DNA of 44,437 nucleotides from Stenotrophomonas sp. PS02298 (GTDB lineage: Bacteria > Pseudomonadota > Gammaproteobacteria > Xanthomonadales > Xanthomonadaceae). Positions 15,074-23,194 of the stretch are shown here, one piece after another. The notes under the pieces were generated by a model. The model ran no database searches, was not told the origin of the DNA, and saw only the letters and a program-made list of their open reading frames with translations. Within the stretch, counting starts at the first letter, position 1. Every line of letters starts with the position of its first letter. The stretch lies in assembly GCF_029959445.1 (NCBI RefSeq), contig NZ_JASCOR010000018.1, forward strand, positions 1 through 44,437, written 5' to 3'. Made by a program: the position numbers and the translations under genes.

Positions 15074-16177
15074 ATGGCCGTAGATGTCTTGGTATTGAAG
15101 GAAACCGCTGAGGGCGAGCGACGCGTTGCCGCCACGCCGGAAACGGTGAAGAAGCTTGTTTCAGCCGGCGCGCAGGTACACCTGCAGGCCGGCGCCGGTA
15201 CGGCCGCGGGCTTCCCCGACCAGGCCTATGTGGATGCAGGTGCACAGCTGGGTGACGCGTTGGAAGGCGCGGACCTGGTGTTGTGTGTACAGGCGCCATC
15301 CTTGTCCAGCATTGCCCGCTTGAAGACGGGTGCGGTGCTGGTGGGCGGCGTGCAGCCTGAAGCCGATCCCGCGCGTGCGGCCGCACTGCAGGCGCGACAG
15401 CTGCAGACCTTTCCGCTGGAACGATTGCCGCGTACAACCCGTGCGCAGGCGATGGATGTGCTCAGCTCGCAGGCCGGCATGGCCGGCTACAAGGCGACCC
15501 TGATCGCCGCGCAGCTGGCGCCGCGCTTCTTCCCGATGCTGACCACCGCCGCAGGCACCATCCGCCCGTCCAAGGTATTGATCGTTGGCGCTGGCGTTGC
15601 AGGCCTGCAGGCGGTTGCCACGGCCAAGCGCCTGGGTGCAGCGGTCGAGGGCTTCGATGTGCGCCCGGAAACCCGTGAGCAGATTGAGTCGCTGGGCGGC
15701 AAATTCCTGGATCTGGGCGTCAGTGCGGCAGGTGAAGGCGGTTACGCGCGGCAGCTGACCGATGACGAGCGCGCTGAACAGCAGCGACGCTTGGCCGAGC
15801 ATCTGAAAGGCGTGGACGTGGTGGTCTGCACTGCGGCCGTGCCGGGGCGTCCGGCGCCGAAAATCGTCACCGCGGCGATGGTGGCGGGCATGCGCCCGGG
15901 CAGCGTGATTGTCGATCTGGCTGCGGAAACCGGTGGCAACTGTGAAGCCACCCAGCCGGGCCAGACCATTGAGGTTGGTGGCGTGACCGTCGCCGGTCCG
16001 CTCAACCTGGCCAGCATGGGTGCGGTGCACGCAAGCGAGATGTTCGCCCGCAACGTCTACAACTTCGTGGCCTTGTTCCTGAAGGACGGCAAGGTGTCGT
16101 TCGACTGGAATGACGAGTTGCTGGCCAAGACCGTGTGGCCGCCGCGCCCCGCTGGGGGCGAGATTCCGCCGGTCTGA
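15074..16177 (+). CDS. pntAA: NAD(P) transhydrogenase alpha subunit, NAD-binding part
   Basis: This is the soluble NAD(H)-binding domain I of the proton-translocating transhydrogenase, which couples proton flow to reduction of NADP+ by NADH. The 367-residue protein shows RAQAMDVLSSQ (residues 123-133) and the dinucleotide fold GAGVAGL (172-178), followed by FDVRPETREQ. It lacks the membrane helices of full-length E. coli PntA, which are encoded separately at 18307. I chose ATG 15074. The partner genes lie 2.1 kb downstream, beyond a repeat array and an opposing sigma-factor operon. Confidence 0.94.
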   Translation: MAVDVLVLKETAEGERRVAATPETVKKLVSAGAQVHLQAGAGTAAGFPDQAYVDAGAQLGDALEGADLVLCVQAPSLSSIARLKTGAVLVGGVQPEADPARAAALQARQLQTFPLERLPRTTRAQAMDVLSSQAGMAGYKATLIAAQLAPRFFPMLTTAAGTIRPSKVLIVGAGVAGLQAVATAKRLGAAVEGFDVRPETREQIESLGGKFLDLGVSAAGEGGYARQLTDDERAEQQRRLAEHLKGVDVVVCTAAVPGRPAPKIVTAAMVAGMRPGSVIVDLAAETGGNCEATQPGQTIEVGGVTVAGPLNLASMGAVHASEMFARNVYNFVALFLKDGKVSFDWNDELLAKTVWPPRPAGGEIPPV

Positions 16178-16361
16178 GCCATCCGACCGGGCTGGGTAGA
16201 GCCGGGCCATGCTCGGCAGGGGCTCTACCTGGAAACCACCTTGTAGGAGCGGCGTAAGCCGCGAAGCCGATCATCCATCGGGATGCAGGCGCCTGCGTTT
16301 ATTTCATTGAAGTCAGCTTCGCGGCTTACGCCGCTCCCACAAGGGTGCTGGTATTGCCTGG
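16178..16361. repeat. Mixed extragenic palindromes after pntAA
   Basis: A SMAG-like element at 16196-16228 is followed by a GTAGGAGC element (16243-16267) and its inverse (16316-16340), the last two forming an inverted pair with a 48-bp spacer. No gene is present. Confidence 0.85.
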
Positions 16362-16824
16362 AAAGCCCCTGCCGAGCATGGCTCGGCACTACAGGGCTGG
16401 ATCGGCCCCGGCTTTAGCCCCTCTCCCGCATACGGGAGAGGGGTTGGGGTGAGGGCGGCTTTTCGCTGCTAAAGCCCCTGCCGAGCATGGCTCGGCACTA
16501 CAGGGCTGGATGGGCCCCGGCTTTAGCCCCTCTCCCGCATGCGGGAGAGGGGGTGGGGTGAGGGCGGCTTTTCGCTGGGAAAGCCCCTGCCGAGCATGGC
16601 TCGGCACTACAGGGCTGGATCGGCCCCGGCTTTAGCCCCTCTCCCGCGTGCGGGAGAGGGGTTGGGTGAGGGCGGCTTTTCGCTGCTAAAGCCCCCGCCG
16701 AGCATGGCTCGGCACTACAGGGCTGGATTGGCACTGGCTTTAGCCCCTCTCCCGCATGCGGGAGAGGGGTTGGGGTGAGGGCGGCTTTTCGCTGGGAAAG
16801 CCCCTGCCGAGCATGGCTCGGCAC
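16362..16824. repeat. Tandem array of a 109-bp repeat unit, four copies plus a partial
   Basis: Units begin at 16362, 16471, 16580 and 16688, with a truncated fifth at 16797-16824; spacing is 109, 109, 108 and 109 bp. Each unit contains a reverse SMAG-like palindrome (TGCCGAGC...GCTCGGCACTAC) and a hairpin CCTCTCCCGCA/TGCGGGAGAGG followed by a G-rich strip. Copies differ at only a few positions. Because 109 is not a multiple of 3, open frames across the array are accidental. Confidence 0.93.
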
Positions 16825-16835
16825 TGCCGACGGGA

Positions 16836-17267
16836 TCAGCGCGGGGAGCGAGCCGCTGGCGGGTTGGCCTGCACCCATTGCCGGCGCTGTTCCGGGCTCA
16901 TCCTGTTCCACTGCTCGCGCAGCTGCTGGCGCTGGTCCTTGTCCATGCCGCGCATCTTGTCGAACAGCGCCTGCGCGTCGCGGCGCTGGTCCGGCGACAT
17001 GTTCTCGAAACGGTGCATGCCGCGACGGGCCTGCTCGCGCTGCGCCGGGGTCATCTGCTGCCAGCTGCGGGCATGCTCATAGCTGCGTTGGCGGCGATCG
17101 GGGGAGGAGCTGTTCCAGCGATCCCGCACCGGTGCGATCAGGGTCTCGCGCTGGGCGGGGGTCAGCTGGTCCCATTCGGGCAACTGTTGCTGGGCGATAG
17201 CAGGGACGCTGGCACAGATCAACAGCAACGGCAGCAGGTAGGACAGCAAGGTTTTCATCATCGTCAT
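16836..17267 (-). CDS. Periplasmic DUF3106-like protein
   Basis: The 143-residue protein has a signal peptide (hydrophobic residues 5-20, likely cleavage after AIA near residue 25) and then four spaced copies of an (L/M)(T/S)P-x-QR motif at about residues 35, 72, 90 and 123. This repeated helical pattern resembles DUF3106 and, loosely, the LTXXQ/CpxP-Spy group of periplasmic stress chaperones. The start at 17267 overlaps the upstream stop (ATGA). It is the third gene of an ECF sigma operon, so it may be a sensor or effector for that system; its function is unknown. Confidence 0.87.
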   Translation of the reverse strand: MTMMKTLLSYLLPLLLICASVPAIAQQQLPEWDQLTPAQRETLIAPVRDRWNSSSPDRRQRSYEHARSWQQMTPAQREQARRGMHRFENMSPDQRRDAQALFDKMRGMDKDQRQQLREQWNRMSPEQRRQWVQANPPAARSPR

Positions 17268-17620
17268 TCCATCGCCAGATTGTCGGAGCCCAGCCACAGG
17301 TACAGCTCCGGGCTTTCGTCGAACAGCAAGCTGTCGTCAGCGTCAGCGTCAACGTTCTGGCTGGCGATCAGGGGCGCAGCAGGTGGCTGCGTGCTGTGGT
17401 TGAACTGCATCGCTACCGGCACGGCCAGCAGCGCCGAGCAGGCGGTCGCCAGCCACCAGCGATGGCGGCGCCATACCGATGGTGTGCTCGCCGTGCCGGC
17501 CTGCTGCCGGGCCTGCCGCAGCCGCGCCAGGGTGGCGGGAGACAGCGCGGCATCGGCACGCTGCTGCAGCTGCCGGGCCTGATGGTCGAATGCTTCGGGA
17601 TGTGTGGGCAGGCGGTTCAC
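17264..17620 (-). CDS. Single-span membrane protein, candidate anti-sigma factor (DUF3619-like)
   Basis: The 118-residue protein has a charged cytoplasmic N-terminal region with an LSPATLARLRQARQQA helix (about 26-41), one membrane helix (about 55-72) and an acidic periplasmic tail ending LLFDESPELYLWLGSDN. Layout and position directly after an ECF sigma gene resemble DUF3619 proteins, which sit in the same order (sigma, DUF3619, DUF3106) in beta-proteobacteria, as I recall. The GTG start overlaps the sigma stop (GTGA). Anti-sigma function is inference from topology and coupling; no zinc-binding motif is present. Confidence 0.82.
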   Translation of the reverse strand: MNRLPTHPEAFDHQARQLQQRADAALSPATLARLRQARQQAGTASTPSVWRRHRWWLATACSALLAVPVAMQFNHSTQPPAAPLIASQNVDADADDSLLFDESPELYLWLGSDNLAME

Positions 17621-18144
17621 CGCGTGGCCTCCAGTTGTTTCTGCAATGCGTCGCGTGCGCGCGACAGGTGGGTTTTTACCGAGCCTTCCGAGCAGCCCAT
17701 GGCTTTGGCGGTGGTGGCCACGTCCAGTTCCTGCAGCACGCGCAGGCTGAAGGCTTCGCGCTGGCGGGCCGGCAGCTGCCGCAGGGCCTGCACCAGCTGC
17801 GCGTACTCGCGCTGTTGTTCATGGGTCTGCGCAGGGCCCAGTGCTTCGTCGGCCCAGTCGATGGTGCTGTCCTGGTCGTGGTCTTCCTGGGGTACCCAGA
17901 ACTTCAGGCGGAAGCTGCGGCGGCGCTGCAGGTCGATGATGCGCCGGCGCAGGATGCTCCAGAACAAGGCCGTCCATTCCTCCGCGGGCCGCTCGCGATA
18001 GCCCAGCATGCGCTCCATGGCGTCCTGTACCGCGTCCAACGCATCGTCGCGCTGGCGCAGGCCGGCCTCGGCGAAACGGAACGCGCGCGGGCCGATGCCC
18101 GCCAGGAACGCGTCCAGCGAGGCGGGTACAGCAACAGGCGGCAT
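17617..18144 (-). CDS. ECF-type RNA polymerase sigma factor
   Basis: The 175-residue protein has sigma region 2 (about residues 20-78, containing LFWSILRRRIIDLQRRRSFR) and region 4 (about 113-170) with the helix-turn-helix ATTAKAMGCSEGSVKTHLSRAR. It lacks regions 1 and 3, as ECF factors do. I chose ATG 18144; GTG 18162 is an alternative, and neither has a strong Shine-Dalgarno. It heads a three-gene operon with a membrane protein and a DUF3106-like periplasmic protein, and is divergent from pntAB across 162 bp. Its regulon is unknown. Confidence 0.9.
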   Translation of the reverse strand: MPPVAVPASLDAFLAGIGPRAFRFAEAGLRQRDDALDAVQDAMERMLGYRERPAEEWTALFWSILRRRIIDLQRRRSFRLKFWVPQEDHDQDSTIDWADEALGPAQTHEQQREYAQLVQALRQLPARQREAFSLRVLQELDVATTAKAMGCSEGSVKTHLSRARDALQKQLEATR

Positions 18145-18306
18145 CAAGGGTGGGCTGGTCACCAGCACAGGGTAGCGTCCCGATCGTGGTCTCTGGGAGT
18201 GATAACGCACGGGTGCGGAATCGGTTGACAACGCAACGGTCGCGCCGGCTTCGGCCAGATGGTTATGATGCCGGACAGGCGCTTCCAGCCTCGGAGAGAC
18301 CAAGCA
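18145..18306. promoter_or_regulatory. Divergent region between the ECF sigma operon and pntAB
   Basis: The 162-bp gap should carry both promoters. TTGACA (18225-18230) and TATGAT (18264-18269) occur on the plus strand but are 33 bp apart, so they do not make one standard promoter. A GGAGAG Shine-Dalgarno for pntAB lies at 18293-18298. Confidence 0.4.
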
Positions 18307-18609
18307 ATGAGCGACGGGTTCGTAGCGTTGTACATCTTCATGCTGGCAGCGATTGCCGGCCACGTGATCATCTCGCGGGTGCCGGTGATCCTGCACACAC
18401 CGTTGATGTCCGGTTCCAACTTCATCCACGGCATCGTGTTGATCGGTGCGATGGTGGTGCTCGGCCATGCCGATACCACGCTGGAGAAGGTCATCGGCTT
18501 CATCGCCGTGGCCCTGGGCGCAGGCAATGCGGCCGGCGGTTATGTGGTGACCGAGCGCATGCTGGATATGTTCAAGAGCTCGAAGAAGCCGGAAGGGAAG
18601 GACAAGTGA
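18307..18609 (+). CDS. pntAB: NAD(P) transhydrogenase alpha subunit, membrane part
   Basis: This 100-residue protein is the small membrane portion (domain II, about three helices) of the alpha chain, found as a separate gene in many bacteria. Hydrophobic helices are at roughly residues 4-24, 38-52 and 60-80, with the conserved HTPLMSGSNFIHGI and GAGNAAGGYVVTERML. The ATG at 18307 has GGAGAG 8 nt upstream. The stop overlaps the next start as GTGA. It works with PntAA, encoded 2.1 kb upstream, and PntB, encoded downstream. Confidence 0.95.
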   Translation: MSDGFVALYIFMLAAIAGHVIISRVPVILHTPLMSGSNFIHGIVLIGAMVVLGHADTTLEKVIGFIAVALGAGNAAGGYVVTERMLDMFKSSKKPEGKDK

Positions 18610-19103
18610 GTTCTTCCACTGGTATTGCGGGCGGTTCCTCCATCGGCGCGCGGCAGGTTTTCCAGTGGCTCAGCTACCTGCAGTATCCGGCGTTGCTGGT
18701 GGCTTTCGCCTATGCGGCACGGCCGCTGTTCAATGGCATGGAGGGCGCGCTTGATGCCTACAACAGCGCACTGCTGTATGCGGGTGTGGGCGTGGGCATG
18801 TCCTCGCTGCAGGACCCGTCCAAGACCCAGAACAACATGTCGAAGAAAGTCTGGCAGGACCCGCGCAAGGGTGGCCTGATGCTGTGGCTGCTCAGCGCGC
18901 AGGCACTGCTGCCGATCGTGCTGGGATTGCTGGGCGCCGCGCTTGCGCCGACCACGGCCTTGTCGCAACTGGCGCTGGGCATGGTGGCATTCGGGCTGGG
19001 CATGATCGGCCTGCTCAAGACCGCCATTGAAATGCGCGAGCACCATCGCCTCGACAAGCAGGCTGCTTGCCACTCCGACACGGCTCTGGAGGCCGATGCA
19101 TGA
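18606..19103 (+). CDS. Membrane protein of unknown function inside the pnt operon
   Basis: This 165-residue protein is translationally coupled on both sides: GTG 18606 overlaps the pntAB stop, and its TGA overlaps the pntB start. It has about three hydrophobic segments, near residues 24-42, 95-118 and 125-147, and a polar stretch with MSSLQDPSKTQNNMSKKVW. I do not recognise a named family and it is not one of the classical transhydrogenase subunits. The overlaps suggest its product is made in step with the transhydrogenase, perhaps as an accessory or assembly subunit; this is inference. Confidence 0.88.
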   Translation: MSSSTGIAGGSSIGARQVFQWLSYLQYPALLVAFAYAARPLFNGMEGALDAYNSALLYAGVGVGMSSLQDPSKTQNNMSKKVWQDPRKGGLMLWLLSAQALLPIVLGLLGAALAPTTALSQLALGMVAFGLGMIGLLKTAIEMREHHRLDKQAACHSDTALEADA

Positions 19104-20536
19104 GCATATCGATCCTGGTCAATACGAGTTACCTGGTTGCCGCGACGCTGTTCCTGCTCGGCCTGCAGCGCATGGCCTCGCCCAAGACCGCGCGCAGTGG
19201 CATCCAATGGGCTGGCGCGGGCATGTTGATCGCGACTGCAGCGACGTTCTTCCTGCCTGGCCTGCATAACCTCGCGCTGATCGCGGTTGCCCTTGTGCTG
19301 GGTACCGGCTTGGCCTGGGTATCGGCGAAGAAAGTGGCCATCACCGACATGCCGCAGATGGTCGCGCTTTACAACGGCATGGGTGGTGGTTCGGCGGCGG
19401 CGATTGGTGCGGTGGAGCTGCTGCGCTTTTCCGAGCTGGCCAACCGCGACACCAGCCATTGGAGTGCACAGGCCATCGCCGATCTGTCGGCGCGGTTGCC
19501 GTCGAATACGGTGCTGGCGCTGGCGGTGATTGGTTCGGCGATCGGCGCGGTATCGCTGTCCGGGTCGATCATTGCCTGGGCAAAGCTTGATGGTCGCTTG
19601 GACAAGCGCGTCACCTTCCCGGGGCAGCAGGTTTTCAATCTGCTGGTCGCTGTCGCGATGGTGGTGCTGGGTGCATGGGCGGCAATCAGCCTGCAGCCGG
19701 TGGCGATCATCAGCTTCTTCGTGGTCGCCTTGGCGCTGGGCGTGCTGATGACGCTGCCGATTGGCGGTGCCGACATGCCTGTGGTGATTTCGCTGTACAA
19801 CGCGTTCACCGGCCTTGCTGTGGCGTTTGAAGGTTACGTGCTCGGCAACGAGGCATTGATCATCGCCGGCATGATGGTTGGTGCGGCCGGTATCCTGCTG
19901 ACCCGCTTGATGGCCAAGGCGATGAACCGTCCCATCAGCGGTGTGTTGTTCTCCAACTTCGGTGGCGGCGGCCAGGGCGCGGAAATCAGCGGCTCGCAGA
20001 AGCCCATCGAGGCAGCCGATGTCGCGGCGATGATGGCCTTCGCCGAGCGCGTGGTGATCGTGCCCGGTTACGGCATGGCGGTGGCGCAGGCCCAGCACAA
20101 GATCTGGGAGCTGGCGCAGCGCCTGATCGAACGCGGGGTCAAGGTGAAGTTCGCGATCCATCCGGTGGCCGGGCGCATGCCCGGTCATATGAACGTGCTG
20201 CTGGCCGAGGCCGGCGTGCCGTATGACCTGATCGCCGACATGGACGACATCAATCCGGAGTTTGCCAACACCGACGTGTCGCTGGTGATCGGTGCCAACG
20301 ACGTGGTCAACCCGGTCGCCAAGACCGACCCGACCAGTCCGATCTACGGCATGCCGATCCTGGATGTGGTCAATTCCAGGAACACCATCGTCATCAAGCG
20401 CGGCAAAGGTACCGGTTTTGCCGGGATCGAGAACGCGCTGTTCTACGCGGACAACACCCGCATGTTGTACGGCGATGGTGCCGAGGCGGCCAGCGCCCTG
20501 GTCAGCGAACTCAAGGCGCTGGACGGCGGGCATTGA
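19100..20536 (+). CDS. pntB: NAD(P) transhydrogenase beta subunit
   Basis: PntB supplies the main membrane channel (domain II, roughly residues 1-270 with eight or nine helices) and the NADP(H)-binding domain III at the C terminus. The 478-residue protein has the expected length. The NADP domain shows VPGYGMAVAQAQH, GRMPGHMNVLLAE and KRGKGTGFAGIEN. The start at 19100 overlaps the preceding stop (ATGA) and has CTGGAGG upstream. It ends 16 bp from the convergent AraC gene. Confidence 0.97.
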   Translation: MSISILVNTSYLVAATLFLLGLQRMASPKTARSGIQWAGAGMLIATAATFFLPGLHNLALIAVALVLGTGLAWVSAKKVAITDMPQMVALYNGMGGGSAAAIGAVELLRFSELANRDTSHWSAQAIADLSARLPSNTVLALAVIGSAIGAVSLSGSIIAWAKLDGRLDKRVTFPGQQVFNLLVAVAMVVLGAWAAISLQPVAIISFFVVALALGVLMTLPIGGADMPVVISLYNAFTGLAVAFEGYVLGNEALIIAGMMVGAAGILLTRLMAKAMNRPISGVLFSNFGGGGQGAEISGSQKPIEAADVAAMMAFAERVVIVPGYGMAVAQAQHKIWELAQRLIERGVKVKFAIHPVAGRMPGHMNVLLAEAGVPYDLIADMDDINPEFANTDVSLVIGANDVVNPVAKTDPTSPIYGMPILDVVNSRNTIVIKRGKGTGFAGIENALFYADNTRMLYGDGAEAASALVSELKALDGGH

Positions 20537-20552
20537 TACCGCTGGGTGGTGG

Positions 20553-21500
20553 TCAGGAGGCCACCGCCCATTGCTGCATGGGCGGTGCAACCACGGTATT
20601 GCGGGGAGGCTGCAGGTTGGGTGCGATCAGTGCGCTCGCTTCTACCTGCTGGCCACGCCTGGCGGCGGTGGTGGTGCAGCCGAAGGCGTGCTTGAATGCG
20701 CGGCAAAACGCGCTTTCACTTTCAAATCCCAATGACTCGGCGATCTCACAGACCGACAGGTCGGTGTTGCACACCAGGTCCAGCGCACGCTTGTTGCGCA
20801 GTCTTGCGGCGTACTCGCTGGGTGTTTCACCAAAGACCTCGCGGTAGATGCGGATCAGGTGTGTAGGCGAGTAATTCGCTACCGCCGCCAGGCTGATCAG
20901 GTCCAGGCGGGTCTCGATGGTGCAGCGGATCAGGTGTTGCACGCGTAGCAGCCGCAGCAGCGTCTGGTGGCGACGCAATATGGTGCGACCACTGCAGCGT
21001 TCCAGCTGGGTTTGCATCGGCTGTTGGCGTTCGATCAACGCGTCACGCAGCATGCCCAGTTTGTAGGTAGCGTCATTGACTGCGGAATTGTGCTTGAACC
21101 AGCGGGGACGGCACAGGTGCAACACTGCGCGTGCGAGCCCGTTGTCGCAGGTTGTTTCGCGGGGAATCAGGCAGTTGAAGATGGATGCAGTGGATTTTGG
21201 TTGCTTCTGCCACAGTGCTGCAGGGGCGGCGATGCACAGCCACCAGGCTTGTTCACGGCTGGTTTGGCGCAGGCTGCCGTCGACCCATAGTTGAAGTTGC
21301 CGGGCCTGGAGCTGCCAGGGCAGATCGCCATTGCCCAGTTCCAGTGAACCACGCAGGACCAGGGTGACGCTGATCCAGCCTGCAGGAATGATCAGTCGTC
21401 CACCTTTGCCTCTGCCGATGATGGCGTGGACGCAGTCCAGACGTTGAATGGATAGATCGAGCGGCTGTGAACCCTGAACAAGATGATGTTTGATGCCCAT
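20553..21500 (-). CDS. AraC-family transcriptional regulator
   Basis: The 315-residue protein carries the AraC double helix-turn-helix at about residues 190-285, with the signatures VANYSPTHLIRIYREVFGETPSEY and IAESLGFESESAFCRAFKHAFG. The N-terminal 180 residues form an effector or dimerisation domain that I cannot assign. It converges on pntB and has a gene-free 514-bp region upstream. No target is evident; AraC genes often act on a neighbour, but none is divergent here. Confidence 0.92.
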   Translation of the reverse strand: MGIKHHLVQGSQPLDLSIQRLDCVHAIIGRGKGGRLIIPAGWISVTLVLRGSLELGNGDLPWQLQARQLQLWVDGSLRQTSREQAWWLCIAAPAALWQKQPKSTASIFNCLIPRETTCDNGLARAVLHLCRPRWFKHNSAVNDATYKLGMLRDALIERQQPMQTQLERCSGRTILRRHQTLLRLLRVQHLIRCTIETRLDLISLAAVANYSPTHLIRIYREVFGETPSEYAARLRNKRALDLVCNTDLSVCEIAESLGFESESAFCRAFKHAFGCTTTAARRGQQVEASALIAPNLQPPRNTVVAPPMQQWAVAS

Positions 21501-22014
21501 CGCGCTTCCCCATGGTTTCTGCGTGAACGGACGGCGGGCGCGAAGTCGCGTTGTTAACCGGAATCACTCCGGTCGCCGTTTGAGCTTTTTGTGGAGCTCT
21601 GCTCATTTCAGACGCAGGCGATGGCCGAATCCCTCACCTGTACCAATCAGGAAGAACGTTGGGCTGTGCTCAGGGTTTGCCGAATCGGGAATGTGAAAGC
21701 GGCGGACGCCGCATATTCCTGCGAATTCCAATGAGGTCGCTGTCCGCATATTGGATGCGGTGGGAGTGGCGCAATCGGCCTGGCGAAGCGGTGTCGCCGT
21801 TGTTGACTGATCGCTGGCCGGACCTCCGCGCACGCGGGCTCAGCCGGAATCAGCCTCCGGACGGGGCATTTGATTGGCCAATGGATCAGCGCTGTTGCGG
21901 GTGCAGTGCGGTGAACCCTGCTGCAGGGTTGGAGCAGTCGACTGCGTGGAAATCCATCTTCGCTGCGGAACCGATATCGACCGACTTGGGTGAGCTACGA
22001 TGCTTGGTCAGCGT
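21501..22014. other. Gene-empty region upstream of the AraC gene
   Basis: Open frames here are short, overlap one another and resemble no family I know. A dyad ACCGGA-N5-TCCGGT (21557-21562 and 21568-21573) lies about 57 bp before the AraC start and could be an operator. No repeats of the GTAG families occur. A degraded gene cannot be excluded. Confidence 0.55.
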
Positions 22015-22443
22015 TCAACGGCCAACACGCCACGCAACCAGCAGCGCGATACCCAGCCAGATCAACTCACCCAGGCCGTTGGCCAGCGAGAGCAGGGTCC
22101 AGGCGAAATGCGGACCCATACGCAGGGCTGATTCCCAAGGGCTAAGACCCATCGGGCCGCCGACATAGGCTGCTGCAATCAGCCAGTTGGCGATCACAGC
22201 GATCAGGAGGGTTGCAAGGATGGTTACAGCAGCCCGCGCCGGGCCCGGCCTGAATGCGCCCAGGCGCAGCATCCACGCCGCTTCCAGCGCAGCCAGCACG
22301 GCCATCCAGCCAGCCTGGGTGCCGGTGGCCAGGGCGGCAAACATCCAGGCAAGCGTCAGGGTGAGGCTTCCGAGCAACAACAAAACAGGCCAGAGCCAGT
22401 GGCGGCTACGGCTGGCCGAGGTGGAAACAGGCGACATGTGCAT
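22015..22443 (-). CDS. Small integral membrane protein
   Basis: The 142-residue protein has about four hydrophobic segments (near residues 17-38, 45-60, 70-92 and 112-138), with few charged residues between them. I do not recognise a family. ATG 22437, two codons in, is an alternative start. It is a single gene, divergent from sufT across 101 bp. Codon pattern and length make it a plausible real gene rather than a chance frame. Confidence 0.72.
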   Translation of the reverse strand: MHMSPVSTSASRSRHWLWPVLLLLGSLTLTLAWMFAALATGTQAGWMAVLAALEAAWMLRLGAFRPGPARAAVTILATLLIAVIANWLIAAAYVGGPMGLSPWESALRMGPHFAWTLLSLANGLGELIWLGIALLVAWRVGR

Positions 22444-22544
22444 TCCCGAACAGATTCCGCAGCATAGCGTTTCAGCGGCGATGGCGCCCAGTCGGATAAA
22501 ATGGGGCCATTGCGGGTAGCCACCGCGTCCCCATATCCATCTAC

Positions 22545-23096
22545 ATGTATTCCCGTAGCAGTGAACCTGTCCATTTTGAGCGTGATTGCCCGGCCGTGAT
22601 GGTGCCGCAGGGCGATAGCGTGACCTTGCCGGCCGGCAGTTATGGCTACATCACCCAGGCACTGGGTGGCAGCTATACGGTGTTTGTCGAAGGCAATCTC
22701 TTCCGTATCGCCGGCAAGGACGGCGATGCCATCGGCAAGGAGCCCCCGCCGGGGCTGGAACTGCCCGATGACGCAGGCGACGAGGAGGTCGAGAAGCTGG
22801 TGTGGCAACAGCTGCGCACCTGCTTCGATCCGGAAATTCCGTTCAACATCGTCGATCTTGGGCTTATCTACGAAGTGGATATCAAGCATCTGGATGACGG
22901 CCAGCGCGAGGTGGACGTCAAGATGACCTTGACCGCACCGGGCTGTGGCATGGGCGAGATCCTGGTCGATGACGTGCGCAGCAAGCTGGAGATGATCCCG
23001 ACCGTGGCCCAGGCCGACGTCGACCTGGTGTTCGACCCGCCGTGGGGCCGTCACATGATGTCCGAGGCGGCGCGCCTGGAAACTGGCATGCTGTAA
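22545..23096 (+). CDS. sufT: Iron-sulfur cluster assembly-associated protein SufT
   Basis: SufT proteins contain a MIP18/DUF59 domain and help maturation of Fe-S proteins. The 183-residue protein has an N-terminal extension with VPQGDSVTLPAGSYGYITQALGGSYTV split over residues 20-46, then the DUF59 domain with DPEIPFNIVDLGLIYEV (95-111) and the conserved cysteine in TAPGCGMG (Cys134). This two-part layout is typical of SufT. No other suf genes are nearby. It is followed by ilvE 98 bp downstream on the same strand. Confidence 0.9.
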   Translation: MYSRSSEPVHFERDCPAVMVPQGDSVTLPAGSYGYITQALGGSYTVFVEGNLFRIAGKDGDAIGKEPPPGLELPDDAGDEEVEKLVWQQLRTCFDPEIPFNIVDLGLIYEVDIKHLDDGQREVDVKMTLTAPGCGMGEILVDDVRSKLEMIPTVAQADVDLVFDPPWGRHMMSEAARLETGML

Positions 23097-23194
23097 GCCC
23101 GTGCCGGCGGCTGCCGGTGACGGTTTGTGCTGCACCCCCGTTGCCGCTGTGGCGTCGGGGCTGTCCCATCCCGCAATCTGGAAGGAATTATCCG

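Noticed and set aside
15161..16210. 349-codon minus-strand open frame antisense to pntAA
   Set aside because: No family similarity, and pntAA is well supported by NAD-binding motifs.
16498..16911. Minus-strand open frame of 137 codons across the 109-bp array
   Set aside because: It consists of translated repeats and runs into the end of the DUF3106-like gene; no family pattern or ribosome-binding site.
18225..18269. Sigma-70 promoter TTGACA...TATGAT before pntAB
   Set aside because: The spacing is 33 bp, far from the required 16-18 bp.
18758..20590. 610-codon minus-strand open frame antisense to pntB
   Set aside because: Its composition (His/Arg/Gln-rich) is the typical mirror of a GC-rich gene; pntB is clearly real.
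21659..22168. Possible 169-codon gene on the plus strand upstream of sufT
   Set aside because: No domain, biased mixed composition, and its 3' part is antisense to a better-supported membrane protein gene.
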